From positions 372,001 to 436,000 of the forward strand of contig CBDDGV010000001.1 in assembly GCA_965228005.1 (NCBI GenBank): a DNA stretch of 64,000 nt. The letters run 5' to 3'. The DNA is from JBCCXZ01 sp965228005. GTDB taxonomy: Bacteria > Planctomycetota > Planctomycetia > Pirellulales > Lacipirellulaceae. Below are positions 34,008-42,508 of the stretch, in pieces (the first letter of the stretch is position 1; every line of letters begins with the position of its first letter). Under the pieces are notes generated by a model, which was not told the DNA's origin, made no database searches, and saw only the letters and a program-made list of their open reading frames with translations. The position numbers were made by a program, and so were the translations under genes.

Positions 34008-35054
34008 GTGCGCGCTGTGGTTTACGACGACTTCGGAGCGCCGCCGCGACTAGAGAGCGTGGAAGAACCGAAGCCGGAGCCCGACGGGGCCGTGATCGAG
34101 GTTCGGGCCACCGGGCTTTGCCGCAGCGACTGGCACGGCTGGCAGGGGCACGACCCGGATATCCGGGAGCTGCCGCACGTGCCGGGGCACGAGTTCGCGG
34201 GGGTCGTTGCCGAAGTCGGGAGGGCCGTCAGCAGATGGAAGGCCGGGGAGCGGGTGACGATCCCGTTTGTGGCCGGCTGCGGCGCGTGCCCCGAGTGCCG
34301 CAGCGGGAACCAGCAGGTGTGCGACCGCCAGTACCAGCCGGGGTTCAGCGGCTGGGGCTCGTTCGCCGAGCGGGTCGCGGTGCGCTACGCCGATGAGAAC
34401 CTTGTGGGGCTTCCCGACGGCGTTGACTTCGAGACGGCCGCGGCGCTCGGCTGCCGTTTCAGCACGGCGTACCGCGCGGTGGCGTTGCAGGGCCGGCTCG
34501 CCCGGGGCGAATGGATCGCTGTCCACGGGTGCGGCGGGGTGGGCCTGTCGGCGATCATGATCGCCCGGGCGATGGGCGGTCGCCCGATCGGCGTAGACGT
34601 TTCCACGGAGGCGTTACGCTTGGCAACAGAGTTCGGGGCAGAGCGCGTCGTCGACGCATCCCAGACGGAGGACGTACCTGGAGCAATCCGTGCCGCCACC
34701 GGCCGGGGAGCCGCCGTGTCGATCGACGCGCTCGGGCGCCCCGAGGTCGCGGCGAACTCGGTGCGTTGCCTGGCCAAGCGCGGTCGGCATGTGCAGGTTG
34801 GGCTGCTCGTGGGTGAAGAGGCGGCCACTCCCTTGCCGATGGACTTGGTGGTCGCCCGGGAGCTGGAGATCGTCGGCAGCCACGGCCTGCAGGCTTCGCA
34901 CTTTGCAGAGCTGTTAGAGCTGGTCGGTTCGGGCCGCGTCGAGCCCGCTCGCCTGGTCCAACGCCGGATCAGCCTGTCAGAGGCTCCGGCGGAGCTCGCG
35001 AACCTGTCGGCGGCCTCGCCTACTGGCATCACGATGATCGACCAACTGGAGTAG
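34008..35054 (+). CDS. Zinc-dependent medium-chain alcohol dehydrogenase
   Basis: A 348-residue cytoplasmic NAD(P)-dependent dehydrogenase. The catalytic zinc site is marked by ATGLCRSDWHGW (Cys, Asp) and PHVPGHEFAGVVAEVG (GHE). The structural zinc site has four cysteines in CGACPECRSGNQQVC. The Rossmann motif is HGCGGVGLSAIMIARAMG. The substrate is not predictable; related planctomycete enzymes are annotated only as zinc-dependent or alcohol dehydrogenases. The start is GTG 34008. The gene is divergent from the endonuclease-type gene across a 139-base region and is followed 66 bases later by an acetyltransferase gene. Confidence 0.92.
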   Translation: MRAVVYDDFGAPPRLESVEEPKPEPDGAVIEVRATGLCRSDWHGWQGHDPDIRELPHVPGHEFAGVVAEVGRAVSRWKAGERVTIPFVAGCGACPECRSGNQQVCDRQYQPGFSGWGSFAERVAVRYADENLVGLPDGVDFETAAALGCRFSTAYRAVALQGRLARGEWIAVHGCGGVGLSAIMIARAMGGRPIGVDVSTEALRLATEFGAERVVDASQTEDVPGAIRAATGRGAAVSIDALGRPEVAANSVRCLAKRGRHVQVGLLVGEEAATPLPMDLVVARELEIVGSHGLQASHFAELLELVGSGRVEPARLVQRRISLSEAPAELANLSAASPTGITMIDQLE

Positions 35055-35120
35055 CCGGAGTACCTTACGGTCGGATTCTGTGATCCAGGGGGAAGCCGCA
35101 GCCCGAAGCCACCCAGCGAG

Positions 35121-35693
35121 ATGCACGCCATGGAAGTCGAGACCTGGGACAGCCGCGAGTTTTCCCAAGAACAGGCGATCGCGATCGCCAAGCTGCTCGT
35201 GCGGATCTGGCCCAAGGACGAAAAGAACATCGAGACCCGCACCGCGGCCCTGCTGCGGCGGGGGGCGGAGTACGAAGGGCCCGACCGCGAGGCGCCGCGG
35301 TCGTTTGTGCTGCTCGACGGCGACTCGGTGATCGCCCACTCGGCGATCGTGCCGCGCACCATCGGCACGGCGGATGGAGACCTCACTGTGGGCGGCTTGG
35401 CTCAGGTCTGCACCGCACCCGAAACCCGGGGGTCGGGCCTCGGCTTGGAAGTGGTCGGCGCCGCATTCGCCACGGTCGACCATGGCGATTTCCCCGTCTC
35501 GCTGTTTCAAACGTCTTTCGCTGTCCGCGCCTTCTACGAGAAGCTGGGCGCCTGCCTAGTGGAGAACCCGATCGTCAACTCGCTGGGCGATCCGCCGACG
35601 GCGAACCCGTTCTGGGATGACATTGCGATGCGCTACCCCGCATCGGCCGAGTGGCCCGGGGGAGAGATCGACCTCCGTGGGCCCGGTTACTAA
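35121..35693 (+). CDS. GNAT family N-acetyltransferase
   Basis: A 190-residue protein. The GNAT core is seen in FVLLDGDSVIAHSAIVPRTI, then GGLAQVCTAPETRGSGLGLE with the acetyl-CoA pyrophosphate loop (RGSGLG), and FPVSLFQTSFAVRAFYEKLG, which is the usual end of the fold. The substrate is unknown. ATG 35121 is the first start, and ATG 35130 is an alternative. Confidence 0.82.
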   Translation: MHAMEVETWDSREFSQEQAIAIAKLLVRIWPKDEKNIETRTAALLRRGAEYEGPDREAPRSFVLLDGDSVIAHSAIVPRTIGTADGDLTVGGLAQVCTAPETRGSGLGLEVVGAAFATVDHGDFPVSLFQTSFAVRAFYEKLGACLVENPIVNSLGDPPTANPFWDDIAMRYPASAEWPGGEIDLRGPGY

Positions 35694-35729
35694 TCGACGA
35701 AGAACACCTGCTCGCGATGAGACCGAGTC

Positions 35730-36290
35730 TCAGGCGTTCGGTTGGTTCACGTCGCGGAGGTGCGCCCGTGCTCGGCTCAGGGTGGGCCCGATGCTGTTGG
35801 CCGGGATGCCGGTGACGCTGCTGATTTCCTGGTAAGACTTGCCTTCCAGGTGGTACAGCCGGACGACGTCTGAATCGCGCGCGTCGAGCCGGTCGAGCAT
35901 CCGGGCGACTTCATCGCGGTCAGTAACTCGTTGCACTTCATCCCCCGGGGCGGGGGTTTCGGCGATGTCCGAGAGAGCTGTCGGCTGTTGCGAGCCGACC
36001 AATTTCCGGACGACGACGCGCCGTGCAATCACCGTGAGGTACGTCGCCAAGCTGCTCTTGCCGCGGAAATTTCGCAACACGGCGTAGTCGTTCTGGACAA
36101 TCGCGAGCATGACCTCGGCCGCTAGGTCGTCGCGGTCGGCGCCCGAGAGGAGCGTCGACCGGCTGTGGGCCGTGTGGTTGATCACATGCAGGACGAGGCC
36201 CGTGAAGCGATCGACGAAGTTCTCCCACGCCTGCGGTTTGCCGGCGAGGCAGCGTTCGATGAGACTGCGATCGAAGTCAGAAAGGGCCAC
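35730..36290 (-). CDS. RNA polymerase sigma factor, ECF type
   Basis: A 186-residue sigma-70 family factor with regions 2 and 4 only. Region 2 has LIERCLAGKPQAWENFVDRF and ADRDDLAAEVMLAIVQNDYA, then FRGKSSLATYLTVIARRVVV. Region 4 has LDARDSDVVRLYHLEGKSYQ, then EISSVTGIPANSIGPTLSRA. No anti-sigma gene lies next to it. The start is GTG 36290. Its targets are unknown. Confidence 0.9.
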   Translation of the reverse strand: MALSDFDRSLIERCLAGKPQAWENFVDRFTGLVLHVINHTAHSRSTLLSGADRDDLAAEVMLAIVQNDYAVLRNFRGKSSLATYLTVIARRVVVRKLVGSQQPTALSDIAETPAPGDEVQRVTDRDEVARMLDRLDARDSDVVRLYHLEGKSYQEISSVTGIPANSIGPTLSRARAHLRDVNQPNA

Positions 36291-36591
36291 GCTATCGGTA
36301 CTTTCTCAGCGGCGTTGCGTTGGTCTGCGCGACGGGATCGACTCGGCCCGTGGCCCATGGGCCTATACGGTCGAATGCCGTTGCGGGTTTCCTTTTCAGA
36401 CGCCTAGACGCTGGTTTCTTCGCCCTCCGTTATTGTAAGTAGCCGCAAATAGGCGAGCAACACAGATGCGCAGCCCGCTGCCTGTGCACGACCGCCGCGC
36501 GTTTCGGCGGGCCGAATCGGGCGGTTGTTGATGAGACTCAGTCGCAGCGTCGCACCCTGGAATAGTAGGTTTTTTGAGCCAAACAAAGCAC

Positions 36592-36621
36592 TTGCCGCGA
36601 CTTTGTGGGCATGGTTATGAT
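36592..36621 (+). promoter_or_regulatory. Candidate promoter of the ferredoxin gene
   Basis: TTGCCG at 36592-36597 and TATGAT at 36616-36621 are spaced by 18 bases, which fits a housekeeping sigma-70 promoter about 95 bases upstream of the ferredoxin start. It lies in the 425-base gap between the divergent sigma-factor and ferredoxin genes. The rest of the gap shows nothing else I can name. The call rests on the sequence match only. Confidence 0.4.
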
Positions 36622-36715
36622 CGGCAACGTCAGAGGCGTCGTGGCGTCGATGGAGATTTGGCGGCCCGTTGACCCGAACCCATCGTCCGCAGTACGACGC
36701 GAAAAGGAGAGAACC

Positions 36716-36994
36716 ATGGCCCACATCGTTTGCGAACCGTGCTTCGGTTGCAAATACACCGACTGCGTTGTCGTTTGCCCCGTGGAGTGCTTCTACGAGG
36801 GTGAGCAGATCCTGTACATCCACCCGGACGAGTGCATCGACTGCGAGGCGTGCGTCCCCGAGTGCCCCGTCGAGGCGATCTTCCACGAAGACAACGTCCC
36901 CGAGGAGTGGCAAGGCTTCATCGAGTTGAACGCGGAGATGGCGCCGCAGAACCCGGTGATCACCGAAAAGAAAGAGCCGCTCGCGGACAGTTGA
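36716..36994 (+). CDS. fdxA: Ferredoxin of the 7Fe (3Fe-4S plus 4Fe-4S) type
   Basis: A 92-residue cytoplasmic electron carrier. The first cluster motif is CEPCFGCKYTDCVVVCPVEC, typical of seven-iron FdxA-type ferredoxins. The second is CIDCEACVPECPVEAI, a 4Fe-4S motif. The C-terminal part (NVPEEWQGFIELNAEMAPQN) is the helix-containing extension seen in the same family. The ribosome site AAGGAG lies about 7 bases upstream of ATG 36716. It appears to be a single-gene transcript, with a candidate promoter upstream and a terminator downstream. Its redox partner is not known. Confidence 0.95.
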   Translation: MAHIVCEPCFGCKYTDCVVVCPVECFYEGEQILYIHPDECIDCEACVPECPVEAIFHEDNVPEEWQGFIELNAEMAPQNPVITEKKEPLADS

Positions 36995-37030
36995 TCCGCG
37001 GAGTCCGGCCACACCGCCTGGAAGCTCAAG

Positions 37031-37064
37031 CCCTCTGCCTCGTCGGAGGCCGAGGGTTTTCTTG
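37031..37064 (+). terminator. Rho-independent terminator of the ferredoxin gene
   Basis: CCCTCTGCCTC (37031-37041) pairs with GAGGCCGAGGG (37046-37056) with one internal mismatch and a four-base loop. It is followed by TTTTCTTG. It begins 36 bases after the ferredoxin stop. Confidence 0.85.
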
Positions 37065-37243
37065 TGCGCATTTGGGTACGCCTAGCTGTCTCGGCGCGCA
37101 GTGCTAGCAGTGCGCGCCGTCCCCGGGTGCGTTTCTCTTCAGACTGCTTACGAAACGCTCAAGCGCGTTCTCTCGCGGGTCGAAAGAGTTGATAGCGGTC
37201 CGGTTCTCGGATCGCGCTAAACTCTTCCACAGACTTATCTAGC

Positions 37244-40165
37244 ATGCCCGTACCCGAGCCACCCGGCTACCGCCGAGGAGCGCTTCGGCCACCGGTCCAC
37301 CCGGCGGCTCGGTTCGCGGCGTCGCGCGGCTGGGTTCAACACGGCTGGTCGCTGACGGCGTTGCTCGTCGCCGTGGTGCTGGCGGGCGGCTGCTCGCGCG
37401 GGTACTACCGACGACAGGCCGACGCGGAAACCAATAACATCATCCGTTGCCGCGCCGAGACGGCCGGCTCGGACCCGGCGGAGTTCCGCATCGAGATCGA
37501 CCCGCGTTCGCGGATGTTCGACCCGCACGACCCCGACTGCGAGCCGCGGCCGCCCGACGACCCGCTTGCGAATGAGTTCCTCAAGTGCGTTGACTGCAAG
37601 AAGGGCTCGAAGTGTTGGCGGTGCCTGCCGCGGACGCCGTTCGTCGAGAACCCAAGCTGGCAGGAGCAGTTGCCGCGCGACCCGCGGGGCCGCGTGGTGC
37701 TCGACACGGCTTCGTCGGTCGACCTCGCACTGGTGCACTCGCCCGATTACCAGTCGGAGCTGGAGACGCTCTACCTTTCGGCGCTCGACCTCAGCTTCGA
37801 GCGGTTCCGGTTCGACACGCAGTTCTTCGGAGGCTCCGAAACGATCCTGACGGTCGACGGCCGCGACCGGAGCGGCACGGGCCAGTCGTCGACGCTGTTC
37901 GAGGCGACCCCGCTCCGCGCGGGGGCGAACCGGCTGCGAGCCGAGCGGCTGACGGCGACCGGGGCCGAGCTCGTGGTGGGGATGGCCAACTCGCTGGTGT
38001 GGCAGTTCGCGGGGCCCGACGACTACTCCAGCACGACGCTGCTGGACTTCTCGCTGGTGCAGCCGCTGCTGCGGGCCGGCGGGCGGACGGTGGTGCTGGA
38101 GCGGCTGACAATCTCCGAGCGGGCGCTGCTGGCCAACATCCGCCAGATGGAGCGGTTCCGCCGCGGGTTCTACCTGAACATCGTGACGGGCCAGTTCCCC
38201 GGGCAGGGGCCGACCCGGCGGGGCGGTTTCTTCGGCGGCACCGGCCTGGAGGGATTCGCCGGCGTCGGCGGCGGCGGCTTCGGCAACCTCGGCAACCAGC
38301 TCCAGGGCGGGGGCTTCAACCAGGGCTTCGGCGGGGGGTTCGGCGGCGGAGGCGGATTCACGGGCGGGGCCGGCGCCGCGGGCGCGGGCGGGTTCCTCGG
38401 AATCCTGCAATCGGCGCAGAACATCCGCAACCAACGCTCCAACGTGACGGCGCTGCGGGGGAGCGTCGAGCAGCTGAGCGCCTCGTACGACGCGAACCGC
38501 ATCGATCGTTTCCAGGTCGATCTGGCCAACCAAGCGTTGCTGAACGCGCAGAGCCAGCTGCTCACGTCGGAGGTCTTCTTCGACCAGACGCTGGAGAACT
38601 TCAAGATCACGCTCGGCCTGCCTCCGGAGCTGCCGGTCCGGCTGGCGGACGACACGCTCTCGCGGTTCGAGCTGTTGGACCCCGCGCTGGACACGGCGAG
38701 GAACGACCTGGCGGAGGCCTTAGGCCTGTGGCGTGAGATGCGCGACGCCGGCGACGCGGCGCCCGAGTCGATGGCGGGCATGCCCGACGCGCTCGCTGAA
38801 GCCGCGGAAGTCCTCTCCCGGCTGGTCGGTCTGCTAGACGCCTGCGAGGAAGACATCAACGCGCTGGAGGCGGCGCTGCCCGACCGCAAGGCGTCGCTCG
38901 CCCGCTTGGCGAACCGCCCCGAGGTGGCCGAGGCGAGTATCGACCCGGTGCTGTTCAGCGGCGACGAGCTGCAGGAGCGTTTCGAGGCCAAGCGTTCGGA
39001 GTTCTACACGTTGAAGGACCAGATCCTGACCCGTGCCGAGCGGCTTGCGGCCTTGATCGAGAGCGAAAACGAGCCCGACCCGGCCGACTTGGTCCGCGAC
39101 GGTTCGGAACTGAACGGGCTGCTCCTCGAGATCGCCCTGGTGCAGGCGAGTGTGCGTTTGGACGCGATTTCGTTCGAGGAGATCGACCTCGAATTCGAAG
39201 AGGCGCTCCGGATTGCCGCCGCTTACCGGCGCGACTGGCAGAACGCCCGGGCTGCGTTGGTCGACGCCTGGCGGTTGATCTACTTCAACGCGAACGACCT
39301 GCTGAGCGACCTGGACATCGTTTTCAGCGGGGACATCGGCAACGTGAGCGACAACCCGTTCGATCTGCGGGGCACGAACGGCCGTCTGCGGGTGGGGCTT
39401 GAGTTCGACGCGCCGATCACGCGGCTGGCCGAGCGGAACGTCTACCGGCAGTCGCTGATCGAGTACCAGCAGGCCCGGCGGAACTACTACCGCTTCCGCG
39501 ACCGTGTGTACCAGGGCCTGAGGAACACGCTCCGCCAGATCCGGCTGAACGAAGTCAACCTCGAGTTGCGTCGGGCGGCGGTGCAAGTGGCTATCGCGCA
39601 GGTCGACCTGACGCAGTTGCGGCTGTCGCAGCCCCCGCTCCCTGGGGAGACCGCACAGTTCAACAACACGACCGCCCGTGACCTGGTGCAGTCGCTCTCG
39701 GACCTGCTGAATGTCCAGAACGACCTGCTCAGCGTGTGGGTGAATTTCCAGGTGCAGCGGCTGGGGCTAGAGTACGACCTGGGTGTGATGCAGCTGGACA
39801 CGGCTGGGCAGTATGTGCCGCAGGATTCGGAACTCAGGGCTTACTTGGCCGGGGCGAAGGTCAACCAGACCGACATCTACCCGGGCGCCGGCAGACCCTC
39901 AGGCAGACCCTCAGGCAGGCCGTCCGTGGGGCCGGTGGAGCCGCTGCCGCTTGGCGAACCCATTGAGGTAGAAGACTCGCAGGGTGAGGAGGCTTTGGAG
40001 CTTGAGCCCCTGCCTCCGCCCGCGGCCAACCGCCCGGCCGGCGGTGAGCAGTTTGAAGATCAGGAGGCCCAAGAACCGCCGATTGCGGAGGCTGAACCGC
40101 CCGCGGCCGAAACCGAGCTGGTCGTTGTGGGCCCAACCGCCACTGAGGACCGCGATGAGGACTGA
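37244..40165 (+). CDS. TolC-family outer-membrane efflux lipoprotein, unusually long
   Basis: A 973-residue outer-membrane efflux protein, about twice the usual TolC length. A lipobox in LLVAVVLAGGCSRG puts the lipidated Cys at residue 50 of the predicted protein. Residues 110-130 hold CVDCKKGSKCWRC, a four-Cys pattern. The long helical OEP regions include SVDLALVHSPDYQSELETLY, LDFSLVQPLLRAGGRTVVLE, and near the end LIEYQQARRNYYRFRDRVYQ and IAQVDLTQLRLSQPPLPGE. A Gly/Phe-rich insertion of about 60 residues sits near 325-385. The C-terminal ~100 residues are Pro/Glu-rich and carry a short tandem repeat. It heads a TolC-HlyD-ABC-permease set and so should form the outer-membrane duct of that exporter. 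Confidence 0.87.
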   Translation: MPVPEPPGYRRGALRPPVHPAARFAASRGWVQHGWSLTALLVAVVLAGGCSRGYYRRQADAETNNIIRCRAETAGSDPAEFRIEIDPRSRMFDPHDPDCEPRPPDDPLANEFLKCVDCKKGSKCWRCLPRTPFVENPSWQEQLPRDPRGRVVLDTASSVDLALVHSPDYQSELETLYLSALDLSFERFRFDTQFFGGSETILTVDGRDRSGTGQSSTLFEATPLRAGANRLRAERLTATGAELVVGMANSLVWQFAGPDDYSSTTLLDFSLVQPLLRAGGRTVVLERLTISERALLANIRQMERFRRGFYLNIVTGQFPGQGPTRRGGFFGGTGLEGFAGVGGGGFGNLGNQLQGGGFNQGFGGGFGGGGGFTGGAGAAGAGGFLGILQSAQNIRNQRSNVTALRGSVEQLSASYDANRIDRFQVDLANQALLNAQSQLLTSEVFFDQTLENFKITLGLPPELPVRLADDTLSRFELLDPALDTARNDLAEALGLWREMRDAGDAAPESMAGMPDALAEAAEVLSRLVGLLDACEEDINALEAALPDRKASLARLANRPEVAEASIDPVLFSGDELQERFEAKRSEFYTLKDQILTRAERLAALIESENEPDPADLVRDGSELNGLLLEIALVQASVRLDAISFEEIDLEFEEALRIAAAYRRDWQNARAALVDAWRLIYFNANDLLSDLDIVFSGDIGNVSDNPFDLRGTNGRLRVGLEFDAPITRLAERNVYRQSLIEYQQARRNYYRFRDRVYQGLRNTLRQIRLNEVNLELRRAAVQVAIAQVDLTQLRLSQPPLPGETAQFNNTTARDLVQSLSDLLNVQNDLLSVWVNFQVQRLGLEYDLGVMQLDTAGQYVPQDSELRAYLAGAKVNQTDIYPGAGRPSGRPSGRPSVGPVEPLPLGEPIEVEDSQGEEALELEPLPPPAANRPAGGEQFEDQEAQEPPIAEAEPPAAETELVVVGPTATEDRDED
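39891..39925 (+). repeat. Tandem 12-base repeat in the TolC-like gene
   Basis: GCAGACCCTCAG occurs twice in a row (39891-39902 and 39903-39914) and a diverged third copy follows (GCAGGCCGTCCG). It encodes a run of Arg-Pro-Ser-Gly repeats in the disordered tail of the TolC-like protein. The repeat keeps the frame. Confidence 0.8.
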
Positions 40166-40258
40166 CGCGGGGCCTCCGCCCGCGTACGATGGGTTAAGCA
40201 GGGGACTCACTCCCGGGTCGGAGGCTGAGCGAGTCCCAAGAACGTTTCTACGCCCGAA

Positions 40259-41758
40259 ATGAGAACTGCCATGCAACGAGCCAAGCTTCGCCGGGCCGCC
40301 GCCGTCGCGCCGCTGCTAGTGATCCTGGCGCTAGCCGCCGCGGGCGGGTACTGGTGGTACTCGAACAACAGCGGCGAAGAAGACACCAGCCGCGGCATCC
40401 TGCTGCACACCGTGGCGCAGGACGACTTCGTCTTAGAGATCACCGAGCGCGGCGAGGTCGAGTCGGCCGGCGTCACCGAGGTCCGCTCCGAAGTGCGGAG
40501 CAAGAACACGGCGGGCGTCTCGATCCTGCGGATCGTGCCCGAAGGGACCGTGGTCGAGGAAGGCGACTTCCTCGTGCAGCTCGACAGCTCGGCGTTGAAA
40601 GAGGAGCGGACCAATCAGCAGATTGTGGTCAACACGTCCGAGGCCCTCGTGATCGAGGCCAAGAACCTCTACGACACGGCGAAGATCGCCAAGAAGGAGT
40701 ACCTCGAAGGGACGTTCGTTCAAGAGAGGCAGACGATCGAGAGTGAGATCTTCGTAGCCGAGGAGAACCTGAACCGGGCCCGCGAGTACTACGAGTTCAG
40801 CAAGAAGCTGGCTTCCAAGGGCTACGTGAACGAGCTGCAGCTGGAAGCGGATCAGTTCGCGGTCGAGAAGTCGCTCAAGGAGCTGGAGGCGGCGCAGACC
40901 AAGCTTCGAGTGCTGGAGGAGTTCACTAGGGCGAAGATGCTCAAACAGCTCGAGAGCGACATCGCCACGGCCAAGGCCAAGTGGGATTCCAACAAGAAGA
41001 GCGCCGGGCTCGACACCGAGAAGCTCCGCGACATCGAAGACCAGATCGCCAAGTGCAAGATCCTCTCCCCCAAGGCCGGCACCGTGGTCTACGCGCACGA
41101 GCAGGATGTTCGCGGTCAGGGTGACTTTGTGGTGGAAGAGGGCGCGATCGTCCGCGAGCGGCAGGCCATCATCCGGCTGCCGGACCCGAGCGCTATGCGG
41201 GTGCAGCTCAAGGTGAACGAGTCGCTCATCCAATACGTGCAGCGTGACATGCCCGCGGAGATCCGGCCCGTGGGGATCGGCGATCATGTCCTCCGCGGCA
41301 ACGTCGTCTCGGTGAACCGGTACGCCGAGCCGACCGGCTGGCGGAAGGCGAACGTGAAGGAGTACAAGGCCTACGTCAGCGTGAAAGAGCCACCCGCGGA
41401 GCTGCGGTCGGGGATGACGACATCCGTGACGATCCGTTGCGCAGACGTGCCGGACGCGGTGCAGGCCCCGGTGCAAGCGGTCTACGCGCACGGCGTCGAC
41501 TACTACTGCTTCGTGTACACCGACGCCGGCTGGGACGCCCGCAAGGTGGCGTGCGGCCCCTCGAACGATCGCTTCTTCGTGATCGAGAGCGGCCTGACGC
41601 CGGGCGACCGCGTGGCAATCAACCCGCGTGAGTACCGCGAGGCGGTCACGCTGCCGGAACTGGCTCCGGAAAAGGCCCAGCGGGCCGTGCCGCTATCGGG
41701 CGATGAATCGGGCGACGTCGCAAGCTCCGAAGGCAAAGCCGTAGAGCCCGGCGCCTGA
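40259..41758 (+). CDS. HlyD/MacA-type periplasmic adaptor of ABC exporter
   Basis: A 499-residue membrane fusion protein. An N-terminal membrane helix (AAAVAPLLVILALAAAGGYW) is followed by a beta-barrel/lipoyl half (GVTEVRSEVRSKNTAGVSIL, GTVVEEGDFLVQLDSSALKE). A long coiled-coil hairpin spans ~130-240 (EIFVAEENLNRAREYYEFSK, QFAVEKSLKELEAAQTKLRV), and the returning lipoyl half is CKILSPKAGTVVYAHEQDVR. The C-terminal part has VNESLIQYVQRDMPAEIRPV and SGMTTSVTIRCADVPDAV. It links the TolC-like protein to the ABC transporter encoded next, as in MacA. ATG 40259 is used. Confidence 0.9.
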   Translation: MRTAMQRAKLRRAAAVAPLLVILALAAAGGYWWYSNNSGEEDTSRGILLHTVAQDDFVLEITERGEVESAGVTEVRSEVRSKNTAGVSILRIVPEGTVVEEGDFLVQLDSSALKEERTNQQIVVNTSEALVIEAKNLYDTAKIAKKEYLEGTFVQERQTIESEIFVAEENLNRAREYYEFSKKLASKGYVNELQLEADQFAVEKSLKELEAAQTKLRVLEEFTRAKMLKQLESDIATAKAKWDSNKKSAGLDTEKLRDIEDQIAKCKILSPKAGTVVYAHEQDVRGQGDFVVEEGAIVRERQAIIRLPDPSAMRVQLKVNESLIQYVQRDMPAEIRPVGIGDHVLRGNVVSVNRYAEPTGWRKANVKEYKAYVSVKEPPAELRSGMTTSVTIRCADVPDAVQAPVQAVYAHGVDYYCFVYTDAGWDARKVACGPSNDRFFVIESGLTPGDRVAINPREYREAVTLPELAPEKAQRAVPLSGDESGDVASSEGKAVEPGA

Positions 41759-41803
41759 GCGAAGCGAGGCGGCTCGGGACCTTTCCTGTGAGGAGCGGCT
41801 AAC

Positions 41804-42508
41804 TTGGTCAGCAACGCAACCGCCCTCGCCGCTCATCTGACGGAGTTGCGGAAAGACTACGTCCTGGGCGGCGAGACCGTCCACGCCCTCCGCGGCGTCT
41901 CGCTGGACGTGCCGGAAGGCGACTACATCTCGATCATGGGGCCCTCGGGCTCCGGGAAGAGCACGCTGCTCAACCTGCTCGGGTGCCTCGACCGGCCGAC
42001 TTCCGGGAGCTTCCTCCTCGGCGGCGACGACGTGGCGGCCATGGACGACGATGAGCTGGCCGAAACGCGGGCGACACGGATCGGCTTCGTGTTCCAGTCG
42101 TACAACCTGCTGCCGGCGTTGTCGGTGGTGGAGAACATCGAGGTCCCGCTCTTCTACTCCGGCCGGCTGAGCGCCGAAGCGCGGTCGCGTTGCCGCGACC
42201 TGGCCGCGATGGTGGGGCTCGCGGACCGCCTGGACCACCGGCCCACACAACTCTCCGGCGGGCAGCAGCAACGCGTGGCCATTGCCCGGAGCCTGGTGAA
42301 CGACCCGCGCTTCATCCTGGCCGACGAGCCCACGGGCAACCTCGACTCGGCAACTACCGACGAAATCCTCGCCCTGCTGGAAGACCTGAATCGATCGGGG
42401 CGGACCATCATCATGGTGACGCACGAGCCGGATGTGGCCGAGCGGACGAAGCGGAACGTGGTGCTCCACGACGGCATGGTGCTCTCGGACGAGAGGATCC
42501 GCTCGTGA
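41804..42508 (+). CDS. ABC transporter ATP-binding protein, MacB/LolD type
   Basis: A 234-residue ATPase. Walker A is GPSGSGKSTLLNLLGC, the Q-loop is FVFQSYNLLPALSVVENIEV, the signature is LSGGQQQRVAIARSLVNDPR, Walker B is FILADEPTGNLDS and the switch His is in TIIMVTHEPDVAE. The group typically powers MacB-like permeases or lipoprotein release. TTG 41804 is preferred: GAGGAG is about 8 bases upstream and the protein starts there with MVSNATALAAHLTELRKDYV. Its stop overlaps the permease GTG start by four bases (GTGA). Confidence 0.93.
   Translation: MVSNATALAAHLTELRKDYVLGGETVHALRGVSLDVPEGDYISIMGPSGSGKSTLLNLLGCLDRPTSGSFLLGGDDVAAMDDDELAETRATRIGFVFQSYNLLPALSVVENIEVPLFYSGRLSAEARSRCRDLAAMVGLADRLDHRPTQLSGGQQQRVAIARSLVNDPRFILADEPTGNLDSATTDEILALLEDLNRSGRTIIMVTHEPDVAERTKRNVVLHDGMVLSDERIRS

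Noticed and set aside
35719..35731. GAGAC/GTCTC hairpin between the acetyltransferase and sigma-factor genes
   Set aside because: Five base pairs with no T-tract; too weak to claim.
36404..37012. 202-residue minus-strand frame over the ferredoxin gene
   Set aside because: It is antisense to the ferredoxin, which has both cluster motifs, a ribosome site and a terminator.
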